Origin: Acetobacter senegalensis
Lineage (GTDB): Bacteria > Pseudomonadota > Alphaproteobacteria > Acetobacterales > Acetobacteraceae
Direction of reading: 5' to 3'
Assembly (NCBI RefSeq): GCF_001580995.1
Contig: NZ_LHZU01000117.1
Location: 1 to 43,180, forward strand
DNA length: 43,180 nt
The stretch's first letter is position 1. Every line of letters begins with the position of its first letter. A model generated the notes under the pieces. It saw only the letters and a list, made by a program, of their open reading frames with translations, made no database searches and was not told where the DNA came from. Position numbers and translations under genes: made by a program. This document shows, piece after piece, positions 1-7,889 of the stretch.

Positions 1-120
1 GGCATCTGCTTCAGGCGTGCCACACAGGCCGGAGAGCGCCGTAGCCAGCACCAGCACGGAAGCCAGAGCACGATCGGGAGGAGAAGACGGGGTACGCAGC
101 ATGCAGATCAGACTTTTCAT
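1..120 (-). CDS. N-terminus of an exported protein under probable Zur control (partial)
   Basis: Only the first 40 codons are in the window; the gene runs off the left edge. Read leftward from the ATG at 118-120, the product starts with a basic stretch, then a hydrophobic run (ALASVLVLATALSGLCG) and a probable signal-peptidase site near GTPEADA, so it is exported. The start lies 49 bp from a perfect Zur-type palindrome. Zur represses zinc-uptake genes, so a periplasmic zinc-binding protein such as ZnuA or another zinc-uptake component is the best guess, but no mature sequence is visible to prove it. An internal ATG at 101-103 is an alternative start; no clear ribosome site precedes either. 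Confidence 0.55.
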   Translation of the reverse strand, partial: MKSLICMLRTPSSPPDRALASVLVLATALSGLCGTPEADA

Positions 121-168
121 CGGATTTTATTGAGTTTTTTATAGACTAGCGAGATTTCCAAAAGGCTC

Positions 169-189
169 AAATGTTATAATATAACATTT
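169..189. promoter_or_regulatory. Zur (zinc uptake regulator) box
   Basis: A perfect inverted repeat of two 10-bp arms, AAATGTTATA and TATAACATTT, around one central A. This is almost exactly the known Zur consensus (GAAATGTTATA-N-TATAACATTTC). It contains a TATAAT-like -10 (176-181) and lies between two divergent genes, the truncated exported protein (start at 120) and the DUF3034 protein (start at 594). Zinc-loaded Zur would block promoters here. The site is seen directly; the identity of the regulator is inferred from the match. Confidence 0.8.
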
Positions 190-593
190 TTGTTAGAATG
201 GATTTGCAACCTCAGCCGTAACCGGTGGGGAAGGGGGTGTTCAAACGCGAACGTTCACGCCTCAACCGGTTCCAGCCAGCGTGCCTGTCTGAAGGGCAGC
301 ATGCTCCTGACGTGGCAAAAAGAGCATGGAAAAGGGAAAAAGCCGGTCTTTTTGGTATGTGTCCCTGCGCCATCTGCGTGGCGTGCGGCGGGTAGGTTGC
401 ACGCTGCTTCGTGAAGGCAAGGTAAGGGTTTTTGTGGCTTTCAGGGCGCTTGTTACGGTTACTGAATAACATATACGCACAGAATGAGGAGATCAAAGGC
501 CGTCTGCCTCTCTTCCGCTACGCCATAAACGGACACGTGATGCCAGGTGACAGCAACCGCTGTGTAGCCTGTTCCCGCCAAGGGAGAAGAGAG
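190..593. other. Long leader or intergenic stretch, no convincing gene
   Basis: About 400 bp between the Zur box and the DUF3034 start. Several short open frames exist on both strands, but none has a ribosome site, a family resemblance or plausible composition. If the DUF3034 gene is transcribed from the Zur-box promoter, this would be an unusually long 5' leader. No clear hairpin terminator or riboswitch was recognised. Confidence 0.4.
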
Positions 594-1757
594 ATGTCCG
601 TAAAAAGCAGGGTCACAAACCATAGTCACAGGCGCATTTTTTCACAACAGACGTCAAAAAGGGAGGAGAGACTTCCTTTCTCTGCCACGCTGCAGGCCGG
701 GCGGGCTGGTGGCGTTCTTACGGCATCTTTCTTTACGATCTGGGCAGGTTTGGCGTCTGCCTTTTCTGCTACCGCTGCACCTGTTGCGGCCACATCTCGC
801 ACAGCGGCAGCCGTTGCGGCTACAGGCAACCAACGGCCGGTGGGGCGTGCATCCGCTGCCAGAGGCACAACGGTGTCCCTTCATCCGGCAACGGAACAGC
901 CTGCATCGGCGGAAGATGGTGCGGGTCAGCCTGATCCGCTTTCCTTCAACGCGCTTTTTGATGGGCAGAGAACGTTGGGCACCAGCGGGCTGAGTTCTTT
1001 GGAAGGGTCAAGCGGTGGCGGTATTGCAAGCTGGGCCACCATTGGGGGGTACGGTAGTAAAAAGAGCATGGGTATGGCGTTTCACTACAGTTATGTGAAT
1101 GTCACCAACTATACGGACCAGAACGTGGGCGCGTTGATGGGGTTTTATGACCGCGTTGAACTCTCCTATTCTCACAATTTCTTCCAGACTGGCGGCACGG
1201 GCGCCAAGCTGGGTATTGGCCGGGGCTATCAGTTTGATCTGGATACAGGCGGCATCAAGGTGCGTCTGTTTGGTCATGTTCTGGATAAAACACTTCTGCC
1301 GCAGGTGTCAGTCGGGGCCATGTACAAACATGATGGAGACGCCAAGGTCATTCATGCCGTGGGGTCTAAACATACGGATGGCGCGGATGTTTATGTTGCT
1401 GTTACCAAGCTTTTTCCAAAAATAGGGATTCTGGTTGATACCACCTTGCGGCTGACCAAAGGCAACCAGTGGGGTATTCTGGGCTTTGGGGGGGACAGGA
1501 ACGATAATTATTACCCGCAGTTTGAAGGCTCCCTTGGGTATCTGCCGTCCTTTATTCCAGGGCTTGTGGTGGGGGTGGAATACCGAACCAAACCGCGTAA
1601 CCAGAACTTCACGCCGGAAAGCAACTGGTTTGATGTGTACGCCAGCTATTTTGTCAACAAACACCTGAATATTACAGCCGCTTATGTATCACTGGGCACC
1701 ATCGCAACCTACCGCACCCAGACGGGTGCCTATTTCTCACTTCAGACGGGGTTTTAA
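594..1757 (+). CDS. DUF3034 family outer-membrane protein
   Basis: 387 residues from the ATG at 594, chosen because AGGGAGAAGAGAG just upstream is a good ribosome site; the open frame extends to 432 but that part does not look coding. Residues about 30-70 form a long N-terminal export signal (hydrophobic GGVLTASFFTIWAGLASA), followed by an Ala/Thr-rich linker. The rest matches DUF3034: an SSLEGSSGGGIASWA segment, IGGYG, LYDRVELSYSHNF-like strands, LGIGRGYQF, RLTKGNQWGILGFGGDRND and GVEYRTKP, ending in an aromatic residue (TGF) as in beta-barrel proteins. Function is unknown; a porin-like outer-membrane role is likely. Its position beside the Zur box suggests a part in zinc acquisition or zinc-starvation response, which is inference. 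Confidence 0.85.
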   Translation: MSVKSRVTNHSHRRIFSQQTSKREERLPFSATLQAGRAGGVLTASFFTIWAGLASAFSATAAPVAATSRTAAAVAATGNQRPVGRASAARGTTVSLHPATEQPASAEDGAGQPDPLSFNALFDGQRTLGTSGLSSLEGSSGGGIASWATIGGYGSKKSMGMAFHYSYVNVTNYTDQNVGALMGFYDRVELSYSHNFFQTGGTGAKLGIGRGYQFDLDTGGIKVRLFGHVLDKTLLPQVSVGAMYKHDGDAKVIHAVGSKHTDGADVYVAVTKLFPKIGILVDTTLRLTKGNQWGILGFGGDRNDNYYPQFEGSLGYLPSFIPGLVVGVEYRTKPRNQNFTPESNWFDVYASYFVNKHLNITAAYVSLGTIATYRTQTGAYFSLQTGF

Positions 1758-2117
1758 GGAGGCGTGCCAAGCTGCTTGAAGGTGCTGTCTGGCCCATCAG
1801 GTGTATCAGGCCGATCTTCTTGCGTTTGAGCGCCGCCCTTTTGCAAGATGCCCTGTTGATAATAGTAGTGGCAGAAAAAGCAGTTTTTACGCCCCATCAC
1901 TTGCTCCGACCGGGCGTGACCACTAGCGCGGAGTGAAGAGTGAAGAGTGAAGAGTGGAAGAGGTAAGGCGCTGAAAACCCTATTCTGAATTTCCTAAGCG
2001 TAGGACTACCACAGGGTTATGCTTGTCACCCATTCCCCAACGAAGGGTTTTTAGAAACCCCTAAAAGCGGAAGCGCGAGAGAGTAGTTTACCCTCTCCCG
2101 CCGCGCCCTACTGTTTT
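1758..2117. other. Intergenic region between convergent genes
   Basis: 360 bp between the DUF3034 stop and the dsbD stop. No coding frame is convincing. It holds four tandem copies of a 7-bp unit (1931-1958) and a small hairpin GGGTTT-TTAG-AAACCC (2045-2060). The hairpin has no T-run on the + side, so it is only a weak terminator candidate for either gene. Confidence 0.4.
1931..1958. repeat. 7-bp tandem repeat, four copies
   Basis: Three exact copies of GAGTGAA followed by one variant GAGTGGA, without interruption. It lies in non-coding DNA between two convergent genes. Slippage at such a repeat could change copy number between strains, with no evident effect on a reading frame. Confidence 0.8.
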
Positions 2118-4391
2118 TTACTTTGTCTGATTTTCGAGTGTGCTGATCACCAGCCCCGGTGTCAGAATTTGCGGCAGGGTGACCTCCGGCCCGTGGGCGG
2201 GGCTGTAGATGTAAAGAGGCACCCCATCACGCCCGCGTTCTTTCAGAAAAGCGCTGATGGCGGGATCATGGTTGGTCCAGTCTCCGCGCAGCACGGTAAT
2301 GCCCTGTTTTGCAAATGCCTGCTGGGTTGCGGGAACATCCAGCGCCACCCGTTCATTCACCAGACAGGTAATGCACCATGCGGCGGTCATGTCCACAAAC
2401 ACTGGTTTGCCTGCGGCCTTCAAGGCCTCAAACCGGGCGGTGCTGAAGGGCTCCACGCCTTTGGGCAGGGCAGAGGTCTGTGGGCTGGCCGCTGCCGAAC
2501 CCTGCTGATGCAGAAGGGCGGGAATAAGCGCCAGTGCGCCCAATAACCCCAGAAGCGCCAGCCCATGCAGGGCGGCATTGGTGCGCGTGTGCCCTTGCTG
2601 GATCAAGCGGGTCTGCGCCACGCCATACAGCCATGCGGCAAAACTCAGCAGCACCATGCCAGTGGTAAGCAGCAGCACAACGGAGGCTCCGCCTTCCAGC
2701 GCCGCCACCCACAGCAGCCAGACGCAGGAGCCCAGTAGGGGAAAGGCCAGAAACTGGCGCAGATACTGCATCCACGGGCCGGGGCGCGGCATGCGGGCGG
2801 CAAGGCCCGGTATGGCGGTCAGCAGCAGGTAAGGGGCGGCCAGCCCCAACCCCATGGCGGCAAACACCGCCAGCCCCGCAACCGGTGGCCCGGAAAGCGC
2901 ACCGGCAATGGCCACCCCCATGAACGGGGCGGTGCAGGGCGTTGCCACTACCACAGCCAGAATACCCGTCAGCACATCATGCCAGTGGCCGTGCTTGGGT
3001 GTGCCGGAAACCCCGCCAGATACCGGCATGAATTCAAAAACCCCCAGCAGGTTCAGTGCCATGCCAAACAGCAGCCATGTTATGAGCGTGACAAACACCG
3101 GAGACTGGAACTGAAAGCCCCAGCCTTCTGCTGCACCGGCCACACGCAGCGCCATCATCAACCCGCCAAGGGCCAGAAACGTGACCATCACCCCCAGCGC
3201 ATAACACCCGGCGCTGGTAATCTGTGTGCGCCGTTCCGCCTTGCCCAGTTTGGCGACGGAAAGAGCCTTCATGGCCAGAATGGGGAAGACGCAGGGCATC
3301 AGGTTCAGAATCAGCCCACCCAGAAACGCAAATACTACCTGCTGGCCAAACCCGGCCTGTGTCAGGCTGCTGGCGGCTGTGGCGCTTTCCCCACGAGGCG
3401 CCACTCCGCCTGCGGCACCCGGCGCGGGCTTGGCGGTCTGATACAGGGCGTGTTCGCTGCCTGCTGCGTCTTTCAGAACAAGAATGCCGGAAAGGGATTG
3501 GGTTGATGCAAGGTCGGGCAGGCGTTTCAGGTGCAGTTCCACAGCGCCGTTCTGCACGGCCTCGTTCTGCGGGGCCGCCTGATCAATCAGGCCCGGCTTG
3601 TCTGGCATGAACCACGCTTCCTTCACCGCGCGGGGCGAGAGATCCTGCCCGCTCACGCGCAGCGTGCCATCTGCGGCAAGGGTAGCGGTATAAGGCGAAG
3701 GAACCGGCGTGGCCTGCGTAGCAGCCTCAAACAGGGGTGTTTGAGCGGAAGGATGCGGTGCGCCTGCCGCCAGAGGCAGGCTGAGGTCCGCTTCTTCCGG
3801 CACGCAGACACTGGCGCACACCAGCCAGCTTGCGTGCGCTTTAAGCGTGGTGGGCGCGCCCGTGCCAGTGCCCGAACCTGCGCCTGTGGCGGAGGTTTTC
3901 TCGACAGAAGCCGCTTCTTTCGCCGCGTGCAACGGCAGGGAAAGCGGCAACACCACATCGCCCGTATAGGCATAGGACATCAGCGAGGCATCACGGATGC
4001 GTTGAGGCGTGGGCCACTGGATGGCGTCAGTTTTGCCCGTCAGCCCACCTTCCGCCGTTATGGTGACTGCCGTGGCCTCTCCGGCATCACCGGGGTTCTG
4101 CCAGTATGTGTGCCAGCCCGGTTGCAGCTTCAGGCGTAACGCCACACGCAGGGGCGTGCTGCCGTCTGCCGTGTCACTGTCGGTTATCAGTGTGGCGACG
4201 CTGTGCTCGGTGCTGACTGCCGCGCTTTCCGCGGCCTGTGCCTGCGGCAGACAGGCCCCTGCCGCCACCAGGGCAACCGCAGCCAGCAGGGCAAAGGCCC
4301 CTGCAGCCCAGAGACTACGCAACACAGCACGCGTGCGCGGGGCAGCAGTTTGATCAGGCGGAACAGAGCAGGGCAGGGCTCGGCAAGGCAT
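2118..4391 (-). CDS. DsbD/ScsB-like protein-disulfide reductase
   Basis: 757 residues, the size of ScsB-type DsbD. Order of parts: signal/anchor near 25-50; a periplasmic N-terminal DsbC-corrector-type domain (about 60-340, with QPGWHTYWQNPGDAG and a WLVCASVCVPEEA Cys-x3-Cys pair); a polytopic DsbD membrane core (about 350-610) with the two conserved cysteines in NLMPCVFPIL and ATPCTAPFMG; and a C-terminal thioredoxin domain with the active site AAWCITC. Such proteins move electrons from cytoplasmic thioredoxin across the inner membrane to periplasmic thiol proteins. A periplasmic thioredoxin-like protein at 6181-6699 is a plausible partner. No strong ribosome site precedes the ATG at 4391, so the exact start is open. 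Confidence 0.9.
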   Translation of the reverse strand: MPCRALPCSVPPDQTAAPRTRAVLRSLWAAGAFALLAAVALVAAGACLPQAQAAESAAVSTEHSVATLITDSDTADGSTPLRVALRLKLQPGWHTYWQNPGDAGEATAVTITAEGGLTGKTDAIQWPTPQRIRDASLMSYAYTGDVVLPLSLPLHAAKEAASVEKTSATGAGSGTGTGAPTTLKAHASWLVCASVCVPEEADLSLPLAAGAPHPSAQTPLFEAATQATPVPSPYTATLAADGTLRVSGQDLSPRAVKEAWFMPDKPGLIDQAAPQNEAVQNGAVELHLKRLPDLASTQSLSGILVLKDAAGSEHALYQTAKPAPGAAGGVAPRGESATAASSLTQAGFGQQVVFAFLGGLILNLMPCVFPILAMKALSVAKLGKAERRTQITSAGCYALGVMVTFLALGGLMMALRVAGAAEGWGFQFQSPVFVTLITWLLFGMALNLLGVFEFMPVSGGVSGTPKHGHWHDVLTGILAVVVATPCTAPFMGVAIAGALSGPPVAGLAVFAAMGLGLAAPYLLLTAIPGLAARMPRPGPWMQYLRQFLAFPLLGSCVWLLWVAALEGGASVVLLLTTGMVLLSFAAWLYGVAQTRLIQQGHTRTNAALHGLALLGLLGALALIPALLHQQGSAAASPQTSALPKGVEPFSTARFEALKAAGKPVFVDMTAAWCITCLVNERVALDVPATQQAFAKQGITVLRGDWTNHDPAISAFLKERGRDGVPLYIYSPAHGPEVTLPQILTPGLVISTLENQTK

Positions 4392-4906
4392 GCACGGACT
4401 TTCGAGTAGGAAAAAACAGATGTGGCTCTCTTATAGACCAGAACGGGCTACGGGCAGCAGAGGATGCGTACAACATTGGTGCAGATAACGCGCCCGCGCA
4501 AACGGCGTTAGCTTGCGACTGGCGCGCGGTATGGCAAACCCATTGCAAGGACGGTCAGAGCACCTTGATCGGCCTGCCCGTTTGTTCTCCATGGTCTGAG
4601 CGGACATGGTGTGTGCACCGCCCAGTTCAAGCGGCTCCCAGTGCAACACGTTGCGGCATGTGTTGCCTGCTCCGGCAAGCGGCCCGGCTTTTACGACCAC
4701 GCCGTTGGCTCCGCACACGTCTCTACGGTCTGCAAGCACTCCGCCCGGAGCGCGAGTCTCCTACAGCAATCCCAAGGGCGCGGGATAGAGAAACGGGGGA
4801 CTATTATCAGGCATGGTGCTGGCCTAAAATCAGTCTGGCCCGCCTGATGCGGGAGGCTGGGTCCACCCACGGGTCTGGCGCGTGTCATTCAACCAAAGCG
4901 GTGCGT
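4392..4906. other. Gene-free stretch with a gene relic
   Basis: 515 bp between the divergent dsbD and GT61 genes. It should carry the promoters of both. Apart from the thioredoxin relic at 4581-4724 no coding frame is credible: the small frames on both strands lack ribosome sites and family resemblance. Confidence 0.4.
4581..4724 (-). pseudogene. Decayed C-terminal piece of a thioredoxin-like gene
   Basis: On the minus strand the translation reads RDVCGANGVVVKAGPLAG..., then VLHWEPLELGGAHTMSAQ. It aligns with the C-terminal part of the intact thioredoxin-like protein at 6181-6699 (MDIARKYGVTIKAIPVAL..., VLNADATLELGDARSMSAQ). Shared positions include D, GV, KA, P, A, VL, LELG-A and MSAQ. At DNA level 13 bases are identical (CCCAGTTCAAGCG at 4621-4633 and 6248-6260). 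The CxxC half is missing, a stop precedes it in frame (4761-4763) and the frame runs on into unrelated sequence after MSAQ. I read it as a relic of a tandem copy of the thioredoxin gene. Confidence 0.6.
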
Positions 4907-5929
4907 ATGTTTTCTTTTGCCCGACTGTTCCGCCGCAAGGCGTCCGTAGCGTCAGATCCCTCTGCGCCTCTTACGCTGGCAGATGTCGCCACCACCATGC
5001 GGGTGCTGGATAGCGCCCAGGTGCAGCCAGCGGGGCTGGTGCAGGATGGGTGCCTGCCCGGCGGCGCGCATTCCCTGTTTAGGGGGTGGCAGTCCAAGCC
5101 CCTTATCCTGCGGCAATACGAGCTGGAAGATGTGGTGCTTGACCGTAATCTGATGGTGTTTCTCAAGGACGGACGGCCCATTGCGGATACCTCCTACCTG
5201 CAACCACCTCAGGCCGTGGCAGACCTGACCGTTCGTGAAGATGATCTGGTGCCTGCACCGGCGGGGCAACCTGTGATGGCAGCCTGCTTTGACCACTGGA
5301 GCACCAATTACTACCATTGGGTTGTGCATACTGTGCCCACTCTGTTCAGCCTTCGCCAAAGTGGGTTTGAGGGCGGGTTGATCCTTCCTCAGTTGACACC
5401 TTGGCAGGAAGAAACGGTGCGGATGAACGGGTTTGACCCAGCCCGTGCCACCATAACAGAGCCGGGGTGGCAATATGCTTTTCGTAAGGTGATTTACACA
5501 GATTGCGTGCGCGGCGCTGCGGATTTTTCCCCTCTACCCACGTCGCGCGCTGCCTACCATACGTTGGCGGCGCAGGCAGGGGTGACCGGGCGGGAGCCCC
5601 GAACGCTTGATCTGTTCATTGAACGGGGGGGTGCTTCCAACCGCCTGATGCCCAACGAGGCCGATCTGGCGCAGGCTCTGGCTGAGGCCGGGTTTACAGT
5701 GGTGCGGCCGGAAACCTTGAGCGTGGCGGATCAGATGCGGCTGTTTGCCAAAGCCCGGCTGGTTGTGGGCGCGCTAGGCGCAGGCATGGCCAATCTGGCA
5801 TGGTGTCGGCCCGGTACGGTGATCTGTGAACTGGTGCCGCAGCAGCATCAGAACCCTTGCAACCTGACGTTGGCCATGCAGATGGGCCTGCCTTATTGGG
5901 GCGAACTGATTGAAACTGGCGTGGAATAG
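4907..5929 (+). CDS. GT61 (DUF563) family glycosyltransferase, possibly truncated
   Basis: 340 residues from the ATG at 4907 (GTG at 4901 is an alternative; no strong ribosome site). The NYYHWVVHTVPTL segment (about residues 133-145), the ERGGASNR motif and the C-terminal VVGALGAGMANLAWCRPGT region are hallmarks of family 61. The usual G-x-H-G-A-G reads GALGAGM here, so the His is absent. GT61 enzymes add sugars to polysaccharide or glycoprotein acceptors, normally in the cytoplasm. The frame stays open after the TAG at 5927-5929 for 32 more sense codons that resemble the normal family C-terminus, so the gene may carry a nonsense mutation. The neighbouring genes are not polysaccharide genes. 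Confidence 0.8.
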   Translation: MFSFARLFRRKASVASDPSAPLTLADVATTMRVLDSAQVQPAGLVQDGCLPGGAHSLFRGWQSKPLILRQYELEDVVLDRNLMVFLKDGRPIADTSYLQPPQAVADLTVREDDLVPAPAGQPVMAACFDHWSTNYYHWVVHTVPTLFSLRQSGFEGGLILPQLTPWQEETVRMNGFDPARATITEPGWQYAFRKVIYTDCVRGAADFSPLPTSRAAYHTLAAQAGVTGREPRTLDLFIERGGASNRLMPNEADLAQALAEAGFTVVRPETLSVADQMRLFAKARLVVGALGAGMANLAWCRPGTVICELVPQQHQNPCNLTLAMQMGLPYWGELIETGVE

Positions 5930-6028
5930 GAAAGCCACGTGGCTGTTTCTCAAAAGCCGTTCAATGTGCCGGAACTGGTGCACCGCGCCCGCCAACTGAC
6001 CATGTATGCGCAGGCGCAGGTACCATAA
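5930..6028 (+). pseudogene. In-frame continuation of the GT61 gene after TAG
   Basis: Directly after the TAG, in the same frame, 32 codons read ESHVAVSQKPFNVPELVHRA followed by RQLTMYAQAQVP and then TAA (6026-6028). The pattern of a beta strand, then V-P-x-L and a helix is what GT61 proteins usually have at their C-terminus. The simplest reading is that the TAG is a recent nonsense mutation or a sequencing error and that the natural protein has 373 residues. Confidence 0.45.
5931..5944. other. 12-bp palindrome AGCCACGTGGCT
   Basis: A perfect palindrome lies just after the GT61 TAG, followed by a short pyrimidine run. It could fold into a small hairpin in RNA, but has no loop-forming spacer and no T-run, so it is a poor terminator. 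It may simply be part of the in-frame coding continuation. Confidence 0.3.
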
Positions 6029-6180
6029 CGTCACACGGAACCACTGATATTCCTGATCCGGGGCTGATGGTGTCCCGGACCACACGTAACCGCCCCGGCT
6101 GGTAATATTGGCCTGCTGAGTAAGCCCGGAGCGGAAGGGGCGGTCCCAGTTGAGTAAGGCCAGCCCCGGTCAAACAGGGG

Positions 6181-6699
6181 TCAGGTGCGGTTGGACCATT
6201 CTGCCAACTTGTCCACCACCGCCTGTGCGGACATGCTGCGGGCATCACCCAGTTCAAGCGTGGCGTCGGCGTTCAGCACCTTGCCCTCAGGTGTCACAAT
6301 CAGTGCCACCGGAATGGCCTTGATGGTAACGCCGTATTTGCGGGCGATATCCATGTTCTTGTTGAAGTGATCCACGTTGACGGAGACCACAACAAAGTTC
6401 TCCTGCACCCATGGCGCCACGGCGGGGTGATCCAGAACGCCAGCCAGCACACGGCAGTCCGGGCACCAGTTTGCCCCGAAATCAATCAACACCTTGCGGC
6501 CGGTCTTTCGGGCCTCGGCAAAAGCGTTTTCCACGGCCTGCGGGGCGTCTTCCGGCGCGGCGTAGGGGTGGGCAACGGCGGTAATCTGGGCCGTGCCAAC
6601 CTGGGGCACCGGCTGGGCAGCCAGAGCCATATGCGCGCCGGAAAAGGAGATAAGGGTGGTTGCCAGCATAAGGGCGGAAAAAGACCGTAACGCAACCAT
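6181..6699 (-). CDS. Periplasmic thioredoxin-like protein
   Basis: 172 residues from the ATG at 6697-6699, preferred because GGAG lies about 9 bases upstream; ATGs at 6714 and 6768 are longer alternatives. A signal peptide (MVALRSFSALMLATTLIS... ending AALA) leads to the periplasm. The thioredoxin fold shows the active site FGANWCPDC, the strand VVVSVNVD and the cis-proline segment IKAIPVAL. The fold resembles the C-terminal domain of DsbD. It likely reduces or oxidises periplasmic disulfides, perhaps fed by the DsbD-like protein at 2118-4391, from which it is now separated by the inverted GT61 gene and by a relic of a sister copy. Confidence 0.85.
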   Translation of the reverse strand: MVALRSFSALMLATTLISFSGAHMALAAQPVPQVGTAQITAVAHPYAAPEDAPQAVENAFAEARKTGRKVLIDFGANWCPDCRVLAGVLDHPAVAPWVQENFVVVSVNVDHFNKNMDIARKYGVTIKAIPVALIVTPEGKVLNADATLELGDARSMSAQAVVDKLAEWSNRT

Positions 6700-6921
6700 G
6701 CTCGGGCGCTCCATCAGGATAAAGAGAAGAAAACGTGACTGTAGGCTGACACAGGGGGCTGCCGTCAATCCTTGTCAGAAGGCGGAACCGGCAGAAACAG
6801 CTTCACGCTCTTGTTACGGAAAATAAAAATGGTGCCGGGGGAAACGCTTGATAAGCTGCCGTGTCATAACACCCACAAAGCGGTTTGACGCCGCTCGATT
6901 TTATTTTGAGTGAACCTGCCC

Positions 6922-7827
6922 ATGTCCTCTTCTGTTGCGCCTGTGGCTGAAACTGTAAATTGCCCGGCACCGTTTGATACTTTGCATCGTCCAGCTTTTG
7001 TGGTGCCCGATCTTGCCTGTGATACCCATGCGCACGTGATTGCGGAGGATACCGCCCGATATCCCTTCACGCCAGACCGCAGCTACACGCCGCCGCCCGC
7101 GCCGGAGGCCGCCTATCTGGCCATGCTGGATGCGCTGGGGTTGCAGCGTGGTGTTCTGGTGCAGCCCAGTATTTACGGCACGGACAACCGCTATATGCGT
7201 CACGTGCTGGCGCGCCATCCAGACCGTTTGCGCGGCGTGGCTGTGATTGACGCCACTGTCAGCGATGCAGCACTTGAGCAGATGCATGCTGAGGGCGTGC
7301 GGGGCGTGCGCATTAACGCCCTGTTTCGTGGTGGTGTAGCGCTGGACAGCATGGAGCAGATTGCCGCACGCATTGCGCCCTTTGGCTGGCACATGCAGTT
7401 TCTGATTGATGTCGCGCGCGGGCTGGAACTGCTGCCCCGCATTGCGCGCCTTGGGTGCGGGGTGGTGATAGACCATATGGGCTATCTTACGCCTTCCGTT
7501 GCGCAGGATGTTGGCGCACTGCGGGCGCTTGAAAAATGCGTTGCGGAGGAAGGCTGGTGGGTAAAACTCTCCGGCGCGTACCGTCTGGTGCAGAACCTTG
7601 AGGACATGCGGCAGGTCACGCCGCTTGCACAGGCCCTGATCCGCGCCAACCCGGAGCGCATGGTGTGGGGGAGTGACTGGCCCCATGTGGCCGTGCGTGA
7701 CATGCCAGACACCACAGACCTTCTTTCCATGCTGGCGGAATGGGCACCGGATGATGTGACACGCAACCATATTCTGGTGCGGAACCCTGCGGTGCTCTAC
7801 GGTTTTGCGCAAAAGACGCCAGGCTGA
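6922..7827 (+). CDS. Amidohydrolase-2 family protein, LigI (2-pyrone-4,6-dicarboxylate lactonase)-like
   Basis: 301 residues. I chose the ATG at 6922; an in-frame GTG at 6910 is possible. The protein is a TIM-barrel hydrolase of the amidohydrolase superfamily: LACDTHAHV at the first strand, GVRGVRINALFRGG, VVIDHMGYLTP and MVWGSDWPHV near the end are the typical blocks of the LigI-like group. These enzymes hydrolyse lactones or related ring esters of carboxylic acids, usually without or with one metal ion. The MFS transporter gene starts 62 bp downstream on the same strand, which suggests uptake and hydrolysis of one organic acid. The substrate cannot be read from the sequence. Confidence 0.8.
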   Translation: MSSSVAPVAETVNCPAPFDTLHRPAFVVPDLACDTHAHVIAEDTARYPFTPDRSYTPPPAPEAAYLAMLDALGLQRGVLVQPSIYGTDNRYMRHVLARHPDRLRGVAVIDATVSDAALEQMHAEGVRGVRINALFRGGVALDSMEQIAARIAPFGWHMQFLIDVARGLELLPRIARLGCGVVIDHMGYLTPSVAQDVGALRALEKCVAEEGWWVKLSGAYRLVQNLEDMRQVTPLAQALIRANPERMVWGSDWPHVAVRDMPDTTDLLSMLAEWAPDDVTRNHILVRNPAVLYGFAQKTPG

Positions 7828-7889
7828 GCCCGCAGCAAAACCCTTTTTAAAATCGTCTGTTCCAATAATAAGAAAAACTGGAAAACAGT

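Noticed and set aside
454..478. TGTTACGGTTACTGAATAACAT as a second Zur box
   Set aside because: The TGTTA/TAACA arms are 11-12 bases apart instead of 5, so it does not fit the consensus.
190..496. Short open frames on both strands after the Zur box
   Set aside because: No ribosome sites, random composition, no conserved pattern.
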